A stretch of DNA of 20,009 nt, from the NCBI GenBank assembly GCA_029243445.1, contig JAQWSA010000047.1, forward strand, positions 1 to 20,009, read 5' to 3'. A program made the translations under genes and the position numbers. Positions within the stretch are counted from its first letter, which is position 1; each line of letters begins with the position of its first letter. This DNA is from Alphaproteobacteria bacterium (GTDB lineage Bacteria; Pseudomonadota; Alphaproteobacteria; UBA6615). The notes below the pieces were generated by a model. That model was not told the DNA's origin. It saw only the letters and a program-made list of their open reading frames with translations, and searched no databases. Positions 7,304 through 15,754 of this stretch are shown in pieces.

Positions 7304-8515
7304 ATGAGCCAAAGAAAAATCAAAACAGCAGCTAATTCGGATAATTCAATGAGGGTCTATTTAGATTATCAGGCGACTACTCCCGTAGACCCAAGAGTTA
7401 TGGATTGTATGTTGCCATGGTTCAATGAATATTTTGGAAATGCGCATTCTTCTCAGCATTCCTTTGGATTAGAGGCCGCGGAAGCTGTGGAAGTTGCTCG
7501 TAATAAAATTGCTAAAAGTTTGGGTGCAGAAGGAAGTGAAATTATTTTCACATCAGGAGCTACAGAATCAAATAATCTGGCTATTAAGGGTGCCGCAAGG
7601 TTTGCAAATCGGTATGGAAAAGGAAAACATATTATAGTTCTTGAGACCGAACACAAATGCGTTCTGGAATCCTGTGCTGCTTTGGCCGAAGAGGGCTTCC
7701 TGACCACTATACTCAAAGTTGGGATAGATGGTTTAGTTGACTTAGATAACTTAGCTGATTCTATACAACAGGATACCGTATTAGTATCAGTTATGGCTGT
7801 TAATAATGAAATTGGTGTTATTCAACCACTGGAAAAAATAGGCCAATTATGTCGGAAAAATGCAGTGTTATTTCACACTGATGCTGCCCAAGCAGTTGGT
7901 AAAATAGAAGTTAACGTAGATAATATGCTTATCGACTTAATGAGCGTTTCTGGCCACAAGCTTTATGCACCTAAAGGTATTGGTGTACTCTATGTTCGGC
8001 GTCGTCCTAGGGCTCGTTTGCTTCCAGAAATCACTGGCGGAGGACAAGAACGAGGAATGCGTTCTGGGACGTTACCAGTACCGCTTATTGTTGCAATGGG
8101 GGAAGCTTGTAGTATAGGCGAGAAAGAAATGAATAGTGAATCATTGCGTCTTATTGAATTGAGAACTTCTTTATTAGAACAACTTAAGATTATGATACCT
8201 GACTTAGTTGTCAATGGAAGTATGAAGGAGAGAATACCAGGTAACCTTAATATTAGTTTCCCAAATACGGACGCTATGGATCTAGTTAAATCTCTCAAAG
8301 ATGTTGCAGTTTCTACTGGTTCTGCATGCTCATCAACCTCTAAGGAGCCTTCTTATGTATTAAATGCGCTAGGTCTGTCGCGTTTGATATCGAGAGGGTC
8401 TATAAGGGTCGGTTTAGGCAGATTTACCACCCAATCCGAAGTAGATTACGCGGCAAAAAGTATAGCAAATCAGGTCTTAATAGTAAAAAATAGAGAAAAA
8501 GTAGCGGCAGAATGA
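7304..8515 (+). CDS. iscS: Cysteine desulfurase IscS
   Basis: The main group I desulfurase, supplying persulfide sulfur for Fe-S clusters and, in most bacteria, tRNA thiolation and thiamin. Motifs are 'YLDYQATTPVDPRV', 'FTSGATESNNLAIKG', 'ETEHKCVLE', 'VNNEIGVIQP', 'HTDAAQAVGK', the PLP lysine in 'SGHKLYAPKG' (Lys219) and the active cysteine in 'STGSACSSTSKEPSYVL' (Cys342). The 403-residue length is standard, with about 15 extra N-terminal residues before the conserved 'MRVYLDYQ'. The ATG at residue 16 is an alternative start but has no visible Shine-Dalgarno. Only 11 bases separate it from the NifS-like gene and 15 from sufB, so the three are cotranscribed. No iscU, hscA or hscB accompanies it here. 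Confidence 0.95.
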   Translation: MSQRKIKTAANSDNSMRVYLDYQATTPVDPRVMDCMLPWFNEYFGNAHSSQHSFGLEAAEAVEVARNKIAKSLGAEGSEIIFTSGATESNNLAIKGAARFANRYGKGKHIIVLETEHKCVLESCAALAEEGFLTTILKVGIDGLVDLDNLADSIQQDTVLVSVMAVNNEIGVIQPLEKIGQLCRKNAVLFHTDAAQAVGKIEVNVDNMLIDLMSVSGHKLYAPKGIGVLYVRRRPRARLLPEITGGGQERGMRSGTLPVPLIVAMGEACSIGEKEMNSESLRLIELRTSLLEQLKIMIPDLVVNGSMKERIPGNLNISFPNTDAMDLVKSLKDVAVSTGSACSSTSKEPSYVLNALGLSRLISRGSIRVGLGRFTTQSEVDYAAKSIANQVLIVKNREKVAAE

Positions 8516-8530
8516 TTATGAGGAAGATAA

Positions 8531-10000
8531 ATGTCTAAAGAGCTAGAAGCTATTGAGCGCGCAAAAACAATTAGCGAGCCTTATAAATATGGCTTTGTAA
8601 CTGATATTGAAGTTGATTTAGCTCCTAAAGGACTATCGGAGGATGTAGTTAAACTAATTTCAGAAAAAAAATGTGAACCTAAATGGATGCTTGATTGGAG
8701 GCTAAAGGCATATAAAAAATGGCTAGAAATGACACCTCCTGATTGGCAGAAAGTTCACTTCAAACCAATAGATTATCAAGATGCATATTATTACGCTGCA
8801 CCTAAGTCTGGAGATAAACCAAAATCTTTAGATGAAGTTGACCCTCAATTGCTAGAAGTTTATGAAAAACTCGGTATTCCATTGAAAGAACAAGAAGTAT
8901 TAGCTGGTGTGGATGGCGCACCTAAAGTAGCTGTTGATGCTGTATTTGATAGCGTTTCTGTTGCAACAACATATAGGGCTAAGCTGGAAGAGATTGGGGT
9001 TATTTTTTGTTCAATATCAGAAGCTATAAAAAACCATCCGGACTTAGTTAGAAAATACTTGGGTTCAGTAGTTCCTTATACAGATAACTATTATGCGACA
9101 TTAAATTCAGCAGTATTTACTGACGGCTCATTTGTCTATATTCCAAAAGGGGTTAGTTGTCCTATGGAATTGTCAACATATTTCCGAATTAACCAGGAAA
9201 ATACTGGTCAGTTTGAACGTACACTTATAATAGCTGATAACGATGCACAAGTGAGCTACTTAGAGGGCTGCACTGCACCTATGCGTGATGAACATCAGTT
9301 ACATGCTGCTGTTGTTGAACTGATAACTTTAGATAATGCTGAAATAAAATACTCAACAGTACAGAATTGGTACCCTGGTGATGAGAATGGTGTCGGCGGT
9401 ATTTACAATTTTGTTACTAAACGTGGTGCGTGCCGAGGAAATAACTCAAAGATTTCCTGGACACAGGTAGAAACTGGTTCAGCTATTACTTGGAAGTACC
9501 CAAGCTGTATTTTACAGGGAGATAACTCAGTAGGTGAATTTTATTCGGTAGCGATAACAAATAATGCTCAGCAAGCCGATACGGGCACAAAGATGATACA
9601 TATAGGTAAAAATACTAGCTCCAGAATAATTTCTAAAGGAATTTCTGCAGGTCGTGCCGATCAAACATACCGAGGTTTAGTTCGTATGCAGCGAGGCGCA
9701 AATGGTGCGCGTAACTACACACAATGTGATAGTTTATTAATTGGTGATAATTGCGGTGCACATACGGTACCATATATTGAAAGCCAGAACCCAAGCGCTC
9801 AAGTTGAGCATGAAGCGACGACAAGTAAAATAAGTGATGATCAAATGTTTTATTGTCGACAACGTGGTTTAACAGAAGAAGAATCAGTTTCGTTGATTGT
9901 AAATGGTTTCTGTCGAGAAGTTTTACAAACGTTACCTATGGAATTTGCTGTTGAAGCCCAAAAGTTAGTTGGGATCAGTCTAGAAGGCAGTGTCGGCTAA
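8531..10000 (+). CDS. sufB: Fe-S cluster assembly scaffold SufB
   Basis: SufB forms the SufBC2D complex, on which nascent clusters are built from persulfide sulfur. The 489-residue protein matches the family throughout: '[10 protein letters not shown]', '[22 protein letters not shown]', 'YLEGCTAP', '[21 protein letters not shown]' region, '[21 protein letters not shown]', and the C-terminal core '[11 protein letters not shown]' to '[11 protein letters not shown]'. Cys399 and Glu428 are spaced by 29 residues, exactly as the essential Cys405/Glu434 pair of E. coli SufB. GAGGA precedes the ATG at good distance. It is followed 25 bases later by sufC. Confidence 0.98.
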   Translation: MSKELEAIERAKTISEPYKYGFVTDIEVDLAPKGLSEDVVKLISEKKCEPKWMLDWRLKAYKKWLEMTPPDWQKVHFKPIDYQDAYYYAAPKSGDKPKSLDEVDPQLLEVYEKLGIPLKEQEVLAGVDGAPKVAVDAVFDSVSVATTYRAKLEEIGVIFCSISEAIKNHPDLVRKYLGSVVPYTDNYYATLNSAVFTDGSFVYIPKGVSCPMELSTYFRINQENTGQFERTLIIADNDAQVSYLEGCTAPMRDEHQLHAAVVELITLDNAEIKYSTVQNWYPGDENGVGGIYNFVTKRGACRGNNSKISWTQVETGSAITWKYPSCILQGDNSVGEFYSVAITNNAQQADTGTKMIHIGKNTSSRIISKGISAGRADQTYRGLVRMQRGANGARNYTQCDSLLIGDNCGAHTVPYIESQNPSAQVEHEATTSKISDDQMFYCRQRGLTEEESVSLIVNGFCREVLQTLPMEFAVEAQKLVGISLEGSVG

Positions 10001-10025
10001 GGGCCGTCAAGACAGGGACAATCAA

Positions 10026-10781
10026 ATGGCGTTATTAGAAATACGAAACCTTCATGCGAGAGTTAATGAAAAACCCATATTAAATGGGGTTGATTTAACA
10101 ATTGATGCTGGTGAAGTCCATGCCATTATGGGACCTAATGGTTCTGGGAAAAGTACTCTATCGTATATTCTTTCCGGTCGCGAAGGTTATGAAATTACTG
10201 AGGGGGAAATTATTTATAATGGATCAGATTTACTTGAGATGGTTGCAGATGAAAGAGCAAGGGAGGGAATATTTTTAGCATTTCAATATCCGGTAGAAAT
10301 ACCAGGTGTTGCAGGCTTAACTTTCCTCAAAACAGCTGCTAATGCAGTAAGAGTTCATCGGGGAATAGATGAACTGGATGCTATGGATTTTCTTAAATTT
10401 GTTAGAAGTAAAGCTAGTGCGCTTGATATTAGTGATAGCATGCTTAAACGAGCCGTAAATGAAGGTTTTTCTGGCGGTGAGAAAAAACGTATGGAAATTC
10501 TTCAAATGGCAGTACTTGAACCTTACCTTGCAATTCTTGATGAAACTGATTCTGGACTAGATATTGATGCACTGAAGGTGGTTTCTGACGGCGTTAATAG
10601 TCTTCGTAATTCTCAGCGCAGTATACTATTGATCACTCACTATCAGAGGCTTTTAGATTACATTGTACCTGATAGAGTTCACGTATTAGCCAATGGCCGT
10701 ATAGTCCAAAGCGGAGATAAAAGTTTGGCGCTTGAATTAGAAAAACATGGTTATAGCAAATTTTCCGAAGTAGTGGAGTAA
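10026..10781 (+). CDS. sufC: Fe-S assembly ATPase SufC
   Basis: SufC is the ABC-type ATPase of the soluble SufBC2D complex; its ATP cycle rearranges SufB and SufD for cluster assembly. The 251-residue protein has Walker A 'GPNGSGKST', Q-loop region 'AFQYPVEIPGV', ABC signature 'FSGGEKKRMEI', Walker B 'LAILDETDSGLDIDAL' and the H-loop 'LLITHYQRLL'. No membrane segments are present. I chose the ATG at 10026, giving the family start MALLEIRNLHARV, with AGGGA 7 bases upstream. An in-frame GTG at 9990, overlapping the end of sufB, would add 12 uncharacteristic residues. The gene ends 5 bases before sufD. Confidence 0.97.
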   Translation: MALLEIRNLHARVNEKPILNGVDLTIDAGEVHAIMGPNGSGKSTLSYILSGREGYEITEGEIIYNGSDLLEMVADERAREGIFLAFQYPVEIPGVAGLTFLKTAANAVRVHRGIDELDAMDFLKFVRSKASALDISDSMLKRAVNEGFSGGEKKRMEILQMAVLEPYLAILDETDSGLDIDALKVVSDGVNSLRNSQRSILLITHYQRLLDYIVPDRVHVLANGRIVQSGDKSLALELEKHGYSKFSEVVE

Positions 10782-10786
10782 GAAAA

Positions 10787-12127
10787 TTGCCTGACGGTAT
10801 TGGATATATGCAACCCTTTCTTGACCAAGCAATCAATGGTGACACTATCGTTCCGGGTAAAAATGTTGAATGGTTGGCGGATCTGCGTAAAATGGGGGCT
10901 AGTGTTTATGCAGACCATGGCCTGCCTAGTCGTAGAGATGAGTACTGGCGCTATACTAACCTAAATAGCCTTGATAAAAGCGATTATAAACTGAAAAATC
11001 CTGATCGCTTAATTGATGTACCGAGTTTACCGCATAGGGCTGTAGCTGAATTAGCTACTTATAGAATAGTTTTTGTGAACGGGTATTTACGACCTGACCT
11101 ATGCGTTTTAGATGATATGCCTGATGGAGTATTGATTTCTGGCCTAGGTGATATGATTGCTGCCGCTCCTGAAAGATTAGAACCATATCTAGGTAAAAAC
11201 ATTAATTTTATTGATATGCCTATGGCAGCGTTAAACACTGCATTTATTCACGATGGTTTATTTTTATTTGTGGATTCAAATGTGGAGTTGGATAAGCCAG
11301 TCCATTTGCTATCTATAGTTGTTCCCGACGATACACCGATGATGATCCAACCGCGTAATTTGGTGGTTCTTGGGTCTGGATCTAAGGCAACACTAATAGA
11401 AAGTCATATAGGAAATCCTGGAGTTGGCTATTTTAATAATATTGTTAGTGAACACACATTGGGGGATGGAGCACAACTTAACCATTATACATTCCAAGAA
11501 GAGAACGGTTTAGCGGTCCATATAGGTGGTTCTGCATTAAAATTGGGAACTTCATCGAGTTACGACGGTTTTTTACTTCAAAGTGGAGGACTAGTTGGCA
11601 GGGTTGAAACACGTGCAATATTAAATGGTATAGATGCAGATTGTCGTCTTGATGGAATATATTTAGGAACTAATGGACAAGTATTAGATACAACTACGTA
11701 TGTTGAACATGTTGCTCCAAACTGTCGTTCCCGCCAAGTTTATAAGGGGGTTCTAGATAAAAATTCTAGAGGGATTTTTCAAGGTAAAATTCATGTATGT
11801 CCAGGAGCGCAGAAAACTGATGGGCATCAACTTAGTAGGGCTCTATTGCTTTCAGATAGAGCTGAACTTGACGCTAAACCAGAGTTAGAAATTTATGCTG
11901 ATGACGTTAAGTGCAGTCATGGCGCCTCGGCAGGTGAGCTAGATTCAGAGTCATTATTTTATTTAATGAGTCGTGGCATTTCTTTTGAAGAAGCCCGTCG
12001 TATTCTGATAGAAGCCTTTGTAAGTGAAGCATTATCTGAAATCCGTCTTGAGCAAGTAGCAGAAGATTTCTCTGCCCATGTTCGTAATTGGCTTCAGGCT
12101 AACATTAACTTTACAGAATTAGAATAA
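10787..12127 (+). CDS. sufD: Fe-S cluster assembly protein SufD
   Basis: SufD is the SufB paralogue that completes the SufBC2D scaffold and is needed for iron loading. The N-terminal half is variable but contains 'GLPSRRDEYWRYTNL'. The C-terminal beta-helix region has 'LDTTTYVEHVAPNCRSRQVYKGVLD', split by variable turns, then 'GIFQGKIHVCPGAQKTDGHQ' and the conserved 'DVKCSHGASAGELD' with the functionally important His, followed by 'LFYLMSRGISFEEARRIL'. The start appears to be TTG at 10787, with GGAG (end of sufC) 8 bases upstream. The ATG at 10808 is an alternative with a poorer site. A rare start codon would lower SufD output relative to SufC. Confidence 0.96.
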   Translation: MPDGIGYMQPFLDQAINGDTIVPGKNVEWLADLRKMGASVYADHGLPSRRDEYWRYTNLNSLDKSDYKLKNPDRLIDVPSLPHRAVAELATYRIVFVNGYLRPDLCVLDDMPDGVLISGLGDMIAAAPERLEPYLGKNINFIDMPMAALNTAFIHDGLFLFVDSNVELDKPVHLLSIVVPDDTPMMIQPRNLVVLGSGSKATLIESHIGNPGVGYFNNIVSEHTLGDGAQLNHYTFQEENGLAVHIGGSALKLGTSSSYDGFLLQSGGLVGRVETRAILNGIDADCRLDGIYLGTNGQVLDTTTYVEHVAPNCRSRQVYKGVLDKNSRGIFQGKIHVCPGAQKTDGHQLSRALLLSDRAELDAKPELEIYADDVKCSHGASAGELDSESLFYLMSRGISFEEARRILIEAFVSEALSEIRLEQVAEDFSAHVRNWLQANINFTELE

Positions 12128-12138
12128 AGGTTACAGAT

Positions 12139-13392
12139 ATGCAATCAGTATCTGATATTAAAGAGCAAACTGAACCTTTTGATATTAAGAAAATTAGAGA
12201 AGATTTTCCCATATTTAGGCAGTCTATGAATGGTTCTCCACTAGTCTTTCTTGATAGCGCTGCATCTGCTCAGAAACCTCAGCAGGTAATTGATGTGATA
12301 CGGGAAGTCTATGAAAATGAGTATGCTAATGTGCATAGAGGGTTATATCAAATAAGTGAATTGCTAACTCAGCGTTATGAAGGTGTAAGGGATACAATTT
12401 GTAATTATATTAATGCAGAACATAGTCATGAGATAATTTTTACCAGAAATGCCACAGAATCAATTAATTTAGTCGCTAATAGTTTTGGTCGTACTTTCTT
12501 AGAAGAAGGTGATGAAGTTGTTATTACCGAGTTGGAACATCATGCTAATATTGTTCCTTGGCAATTGCTACGAGAAGAAAAAGGAATTGTTATTAAAGTT
12601 GCTCCGATCAATGATATCGGAGAAATAATTATGTCTGAGTTTGAAAAAATTCTTGGGCCACGTACTAAACTAGTCGCCGTATCTCATATGTCTAACGTTT
12701 TAGGTAGTATCTTGCCGGTTGTTGAAATAACTAAAATGGCTCATTCGGTCGGTGCTAAGGTACTTATAGACGGTTGTCAGTCGATAACTCATCTCCCTAT
12801 AGATATACAAGAAATTGACTGTGATTTTTTTGTTTTTTCAGGGCATAAGTTATATGGTCCCAGTGGCGTAGGTGTTTTGTATGGGCGTGAGGGTATTTTA
12901 GAGAAAATGCCGCCGTATATGGGTGGTGGAGATATGATCTCATCAGTAACATTTGAAAAATCAACGTGGGCTAATTTACCTCATAAATTTGAGGCTGGTA
13001 CGCCAGCCATAGTGCAAGTTATAGGGCTTGGAGCCGCAATAGAATATATAAATTCGATAGGTCTTAAACAGATTAGTATCCACGAAAATAATGTTTTAGA
13101 ATATGCAACTCAGAAACTACTTAATGTTGATGGATTACATTTAATTGGAAAATCGCTGAATAAGGCTAGTGTTTTGTCATTTACTCTAGATGTTGCTCAC
13201 CCTCATGATATAGCTACCATTATTGATCGTTCTGGTGTAGCCGTTAGAGCAGGACATCACTGCGCACAACCGCTTATGCAACGTATGGATGTCCCGGCAA
13301 CAGTTCGTGCTTCAATAGGCATGTATAATGACTATAATGATGTAGATTCACTTATTGAGGCAATTAACATAGTACATGAGATTTTTAGCTGA
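12139..13392 (+). CDS. sufS: Cysteine desulfurase SufS (group II)
   Basis: SufS is the SUF-specific desulfurase, which needs a partner (SufE or SufU) to take its persulfide. The 417-residue protein has 'FLDSAASAQKP', 'NVHRGLYQISE', 'FTRNATESINLVA', 'ELEHHANIVPW', the PLP lysine in 'FSGHKLYGPSG' (Lys237) and the group II cysteine in 'RAGHHCAQPLM' (Cys375) on a short loop. The usual 'DGAQ' near the cofactor reads 'DGCQS', a small oddity. It starts 11 bases after sufD. Its TGA stop shares one base with the sufU ATG (TGATG), implying translational coupling with its sulfur acceptor. Confidence 0.97.
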   Translation: MQSVSDIKEQTEPFDIKKIREDFPIFRQSMNGSPLVFLDSAASAQKPQQVIDVIREVYENEYANVHRGLYQISELLTQRYEGVRDTICNYINAEHSHEIIFTRNATESINLVANSFGRTFLEEGDEVVITELEHHANIVPWQLLREEKGIVIKVAPINDIGEIIMSEFEKILGPRTKLVAVSHMSNVLGSILPVVEITKMAHSVGAKVLIDGCQSITHLPIDIQEIDCDFFVFSGHKLYGPSGVGVLYGREGILEKMPPYMGGGDMISSVTFEKSTWANLPHKFEAGTPAIVQVIGLGAAIEYINSIGLKQISIHENNVLEYATQKLLNVDGLHLIGKSLNKASVLSFTLDVAHPHDIATIIDRSGVAVRAGHHCAQPLMQRMDVPATVRASIGMYNDYNDVDSLIEAINIVHEIFS

Positions 13393-13844
13393 TGGATGAA
13401 CTAAGAGAACTTTATCAAGAAGTAATTCTTGATCACGGAAAACACCCCCGAAATTTTAAGGCTATAGAAGATGCGACCTTTGAAGCACATGGGCATAATC
13501 CTCTATGTGGAGATCAGCTGACTATTTATATAAAACTAAGTGATGATGGGTTACTTCAGGATGTGGCATTCACAGGGCGGGGTTGCGCTATTTCAATGGC
13601 TTCTGCTTCTATGTTGACCGAACTAGCTATAGGAAAATCTGAATCAAGAATGAATGAGATATTCACTGCATTTCACGAAATGTGTACTGGTTCTGGTAAG
13701 TCTAGCGAATTAGAAGCAGAACTAGAGAAGTTACAGGTGCTGTCAGGAGTACGGGAATTCCCAACTCGTGTTAAGTGCGCTACCCTTTCTTGGCATACGC
13801 TTATAGCCGCGCTGTCTGGAGATATTGAAGTGACAACAGAGTAG
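13392..13844 (+). CDS. sufU: SufU-type sulfur acceptor for SufS
   Basis: SufU is a zinc-binding, IscU-fold protein that takes the persulfide from SufS by ligand exchange. The 150-residue protein begins 'LYQEVILDHGKHPRN' and carries the metal ligands Cys39 and Asp41 ('NPLCGD'), Cys65 ('GRGCAIS') and Cys129 ('RVKCATLSW'). The segment between Cys65 and Cys129 is long and contains 'ELEKLQVLSGVREFP', which is the SufU rather than the IscU pattern; the IscU HscA-binding 'LPPVK' motif is absent. It overlaps the sufS stop by one base. SufU is best known from Gram-positive bacteria, and many alphaproteobacteria use SufE, so its presence tells which transfer route this operon uses. Confidence 0.93.
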   Translation: MDELRELYQEVILDHGKHPRNFKAIEDATFEAHGHNPLCGDQLTIYIKLSDDGLLQDVAFTGRGCAISMASASMLTELAIGKSESRMNEIFTAFHEMCTGSGKSSELEAELEKLQVLSGVREFPTRVKCATLSWHTLIAALSGDIEVTTE

Positions 13845-13847
13845 GTA

Positions 13848-14264
13848 ATGGAAATGAATGAATCTGGAGGACCTAGTCTTGCTGACTTTATGCCAAATAC
13901 CCCACAACCTGGAGAACCAGTTGTAGCTAGACTGGGGTCGCCGTTAGACCCTGGCGTAAACATTGCTGATAGGGCAGAGGTTATTCAAGCTTTACGGACA
14001 GTTCATGATCCTGAAATTCCAGTAAATATATATGACCTGGGTCTTATATACGATTTAGAAGTAAAAACTGATGGCACTGTAATAATTAACATGACGCTGA
14101 CAGCTCCAGCCTGTCCAGTGGCTGGCGAATTACCAATTTGGGTGGCGCAAGCCGTTTGTGATCTTAAGGGTTGTGGTGAAGTTGAGGTATATTTGGTCTG
14201 GGAACCAAAATGGACTATGGATCTCATGACTGATGAAGCTAAACTAGCACTTGACATGTTTTGA
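13848..14264 (+). CDS. sufT: DUF59/MIP18-family Fe-S maturation protein, SufT-like
   Basis: A 138-residue protein of the DUF59 family, whose SufT members help mature Fe-S proteins; the step is not fully defined. The core reads 'DPEIPVNIYDLGLIYDLEV' followed by 'MTLTAPACPVAGELP', with the conserved Cys89. About 45 N-terminal residues, rich in Pro and Gly, precede the domain. It starts 3 bases after sufU. Two in-frame ATGs (13848 and 13854) are possible, and the TAGG at the sufU stop is better spaced for the second. Position at this point of alphaproteobacterial suf operons is common and supports the call. Confidence 0.92.
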   Translation: MEMNESGGPSLADFMPNTPQPGEPVVARLGSPLDPGVNIADRAEVIQALRTVHDPEIPVNIYDLGLIYDLEVKTDGTVIINMTLTAPACPVAGELPIWVAQAVCDLKGCGEVEVYLVWEPKWTMDLMTDEAKLALDMF

Positions 14265-14302
14265 ATTATCTAAGACTAAGTAGAAAGAAGGATTAAAGAT
14301 CT

Positions 14303-14638
14303 ATGACTAACCCTGTAATTACAATGACTGATGCGGCGACTAAGAGAGCGAGATTATTAATGTCGTCTGCAAATTCTGATGTGATAGGACTAAGGGTTGG
14401 AATCAATTCACGCGGTTGTTCGGGTTTGTCCTATGTAGTTGAGTATGCAAATGAGCGTCGTCAATTTGAAGAAGCTATAGAATATGAAGGTTTTTCTGTG
14501 TTTATTGATCCTGCAGCGAGTATGTTTCTAATTGGATCTGAGATGGATTATCAAGAAGGACAGTTCCAAACTGGATTTACCTTTAATAACCCTAATGCAA
14601 AAGGCACTTGCGGCTGCGGTGAATCATTCCACGTGTAG
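14303..14638 (+). CDS. sufA: A-type Fe-S carrier protein (SufA/IscA family)
   Basis: A-type carriers accept clusters from the SUF scaffold and pass them to client proteins. The 111-residue protein begins 'ITMTDAATKRARLLM' and has the three cysteine ligands: Cys39 in 'SRGCSGLSYVVEY', and Cys103 and Cys105 in the C-terminal 'GTCGCGESF'. Sequence alone does not separate SufA from IscA or ErpA; the symbol follows its place in the suf operon. AAGGA lies 10 bases before the ATG. The 38-base gap before it is one of the longest inside the operon, but I see no convincing internal promoter or terminator there. Confidence 0.93.
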   Translation: MTNPVITMTDAATKRARLLMSSANSDVIGLRVGINSRGCSGLSYVVEYANERRQFEEAIEYEGFSVFIDPAASMFLIGSEMDYQEGQFQTGFTFNNPNAKGTCGCGESFHV

Positions 14639-14684
14639 TGTTGAATAAGTTAACATTCAAAAATAATTTTAAGGCTATATTTCC

Positions 14685-15017
14685 ATGGCGACAATGACTT
14701 TTGTTCTACCTAATGGGGAGAGCCATGAATTCGAAGCTCCATTAGGGCACTCCGTTTTGCAAATAGCTTGGGATAATAATATCGATATAGAGGGAGCGTG
14801 TGAAGGGGCTATGGCGTGTTCTACATGCCATGTGGTTATTGAGCGTGAATGGTTTGATTTACTTGAAGAAGCTACAGAAGAAGAAGAGGATATGCTAGAC
14901 CTCGTTTTTGGACTTACCACAACATCGCGTCTGGGATGTCAAATTATTATTACAGAAAAGCTTGATGGTTTGACCGTCATTTTACCATCTGAAATACGTA
15001 ATGTTTTATTAGAGTAA
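14685..15017 (+). CDS. fdx: [2Fe-2S] ferredoxin, adrenodoxin/Isc type
   Basis: A small cytoplasmic electron carrier, likely supplying electrons for Fe-S cluster assembly. The 110 residues contain the vertebrate/Isc-type cluster motif: Cys39-x5-Cys45-x2-Cys48 in 'GACEGAMACSTCHVV' and Cys85 in 'SRLGCQI'. The acidic helix 'LLEEATEEEEDMLDL' is typical for docking of a ferredoxin reductase or desulfurase. It is not plant-type. ATG follows AAGG at a rather long spacing. It lies 46 bases after the A-type carrier gene, a gap containing a weak hairpin, and 3 bases before tenA. Confidence 0.94.
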   Translation: MATMTFVLPNGESHEFEAPLGHSVLQIAWDNNIDIEGACEGAMACSTCHVVIEREWFDLLEEATEEEEDMLDLVFGLTTTSRLGCQIIITEKLDGLTVILPSEIRNVLLE

Positions 15018-15020
15018 AGT

Positions 15021-15710
15021 ATGACCAAAGATCCTAAATTTAATTACAAGCTACATTCCAAATTGCGGAAGACAAACAACGTGTTGTGGAAACAATATGT
15101 TACTCACCCGTTTGTTGAAAAACTGGCAGCTGGTACGCTATCTATTTCTAGCTTTAAATATTTCCTTGCCCAGGATTATTTATTTCTTATTCAGTTGGCA
15201 CGCGTTTATGCTTTGGCAGCGTACAAGAGTGATAACTTAGACGAGATAAGATCATGTGCTTTAGGTATGTCTGCAATTATTGATTCTGAAATACAGCTAC
15301 ACCTCGATTATTGTGCTAATTGGGGCCTAGATAAAAAGGATATATTAGCTACTAAAGAAGATCTAGCAACCATAGCCTACAGTCGTTATGTACTGGATAA
15401 GGGCATGCAGGGTGATTTATTAGATCTCTATGTAGCGCTATCTCCTTGTATAATTGGATATAGTGAAATAGGCACCCGCATTGCCAATGACCCGGCAACA
15501 AAATTTCAAGGTAATCCATACCTTTCATGGATCGAGCTTTATTCAAGTGCTGATTATCAGGCAGTTGCTCACTCTCATTCGGAGGTTATGGATATGTTAT
15601 GGAGTGAACGTGCAGGTGAAAAAAGATTAGTCCAGATCAACAATAATTTTATGCAGGCAGTACAACTCGAGGTTGATTTCTGGCAAATGGGTACAGATGC
15701 AGAAAATTAA
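15021..15710 (+). CDS. tenA: TenA-family protein (aminopyrimidine aminohydrolase/thiaminase II)
   Basis: TenA enzymes salvage the pyrimidine part of degraded thiamin. The 229-residue all-helical protein has the family pattern: 'WKQYVTHPFVEKLAAGTL', 'FKYFLAQDYLFLIQLARVYALA' divided between helices 2 and 3 with the pyrimidine-site Asp, the catalytic cysteine region 'LSPCIIGYSEIG' (Cys143), 'NPYLSWIELYSS' and the late Glu in 'EVDFWQMG'. The usual active-site Cys is kept, which favours a classical TenA-C type. It starts 3 bases after the ferredoxin, so it is probably the last gene of the suf transcript. The link may be that thiamin thiazole synthesis draws on the same desulfurase sulfur (inference). 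Confidence 0.92.
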   Translation: MTKDPKFNYKLHSKLRKTNNVLWKQYVTHPFVEKLAAGTLSISSFKYFLAQDYLFLIQLARVYALAAYKSDNLDEIRSCALGMSAIIDSEIQLHLDYCANWGLDKKDILATKEDLATIAYSRYVLDKGMQGDLLDLYVALSPCIIGYSEIGTRIANDPATKFQGNPYLSWIELYSSADYQAVAHSHSEVMDMLWSERAGEKRLVQINNNFMQAVQLEVDFWQMGTDAEN

Positions 15711-15726
15711 ATAATACCAAAGAATT

Positions 15727-15741
15727 GTATCTTTTAGATAC
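15727..15741. terminator. Small hairpin at end of the suf-tenA operon
   Basis: GTATCT (15727-15732) and AGATAC (15736-15741) pair perfectly around a TTT loop, in the 44-base gap between tenA and the convergent small exported protein gene. It is followed by a T-rich but interrupted stretch (TGTTTAATATCTC). The stem is only six pairs and AT-rich, so termination strength is doubtful. Confidence 0.4.
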
Positions 15742-15754
15742 TGTTTAATATCTC

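Noticed and set aside
13673..13963. Minus-strand open frame opposite sufU and sufT
   Set aside because: It overlaps two conserved genes and its translation resembles no protein family; it is a shadow frame.
14641..14660. Hairpin TTGAAT/ATTCAA between the A-type carrier and ferredoxin genes, considered as an internal terminator
   Set aside because: Six AT-rich pairs with an 8-base loop and no clean T-run; it would not be expected to stop transcription. An attenuator role cannot be excluded.
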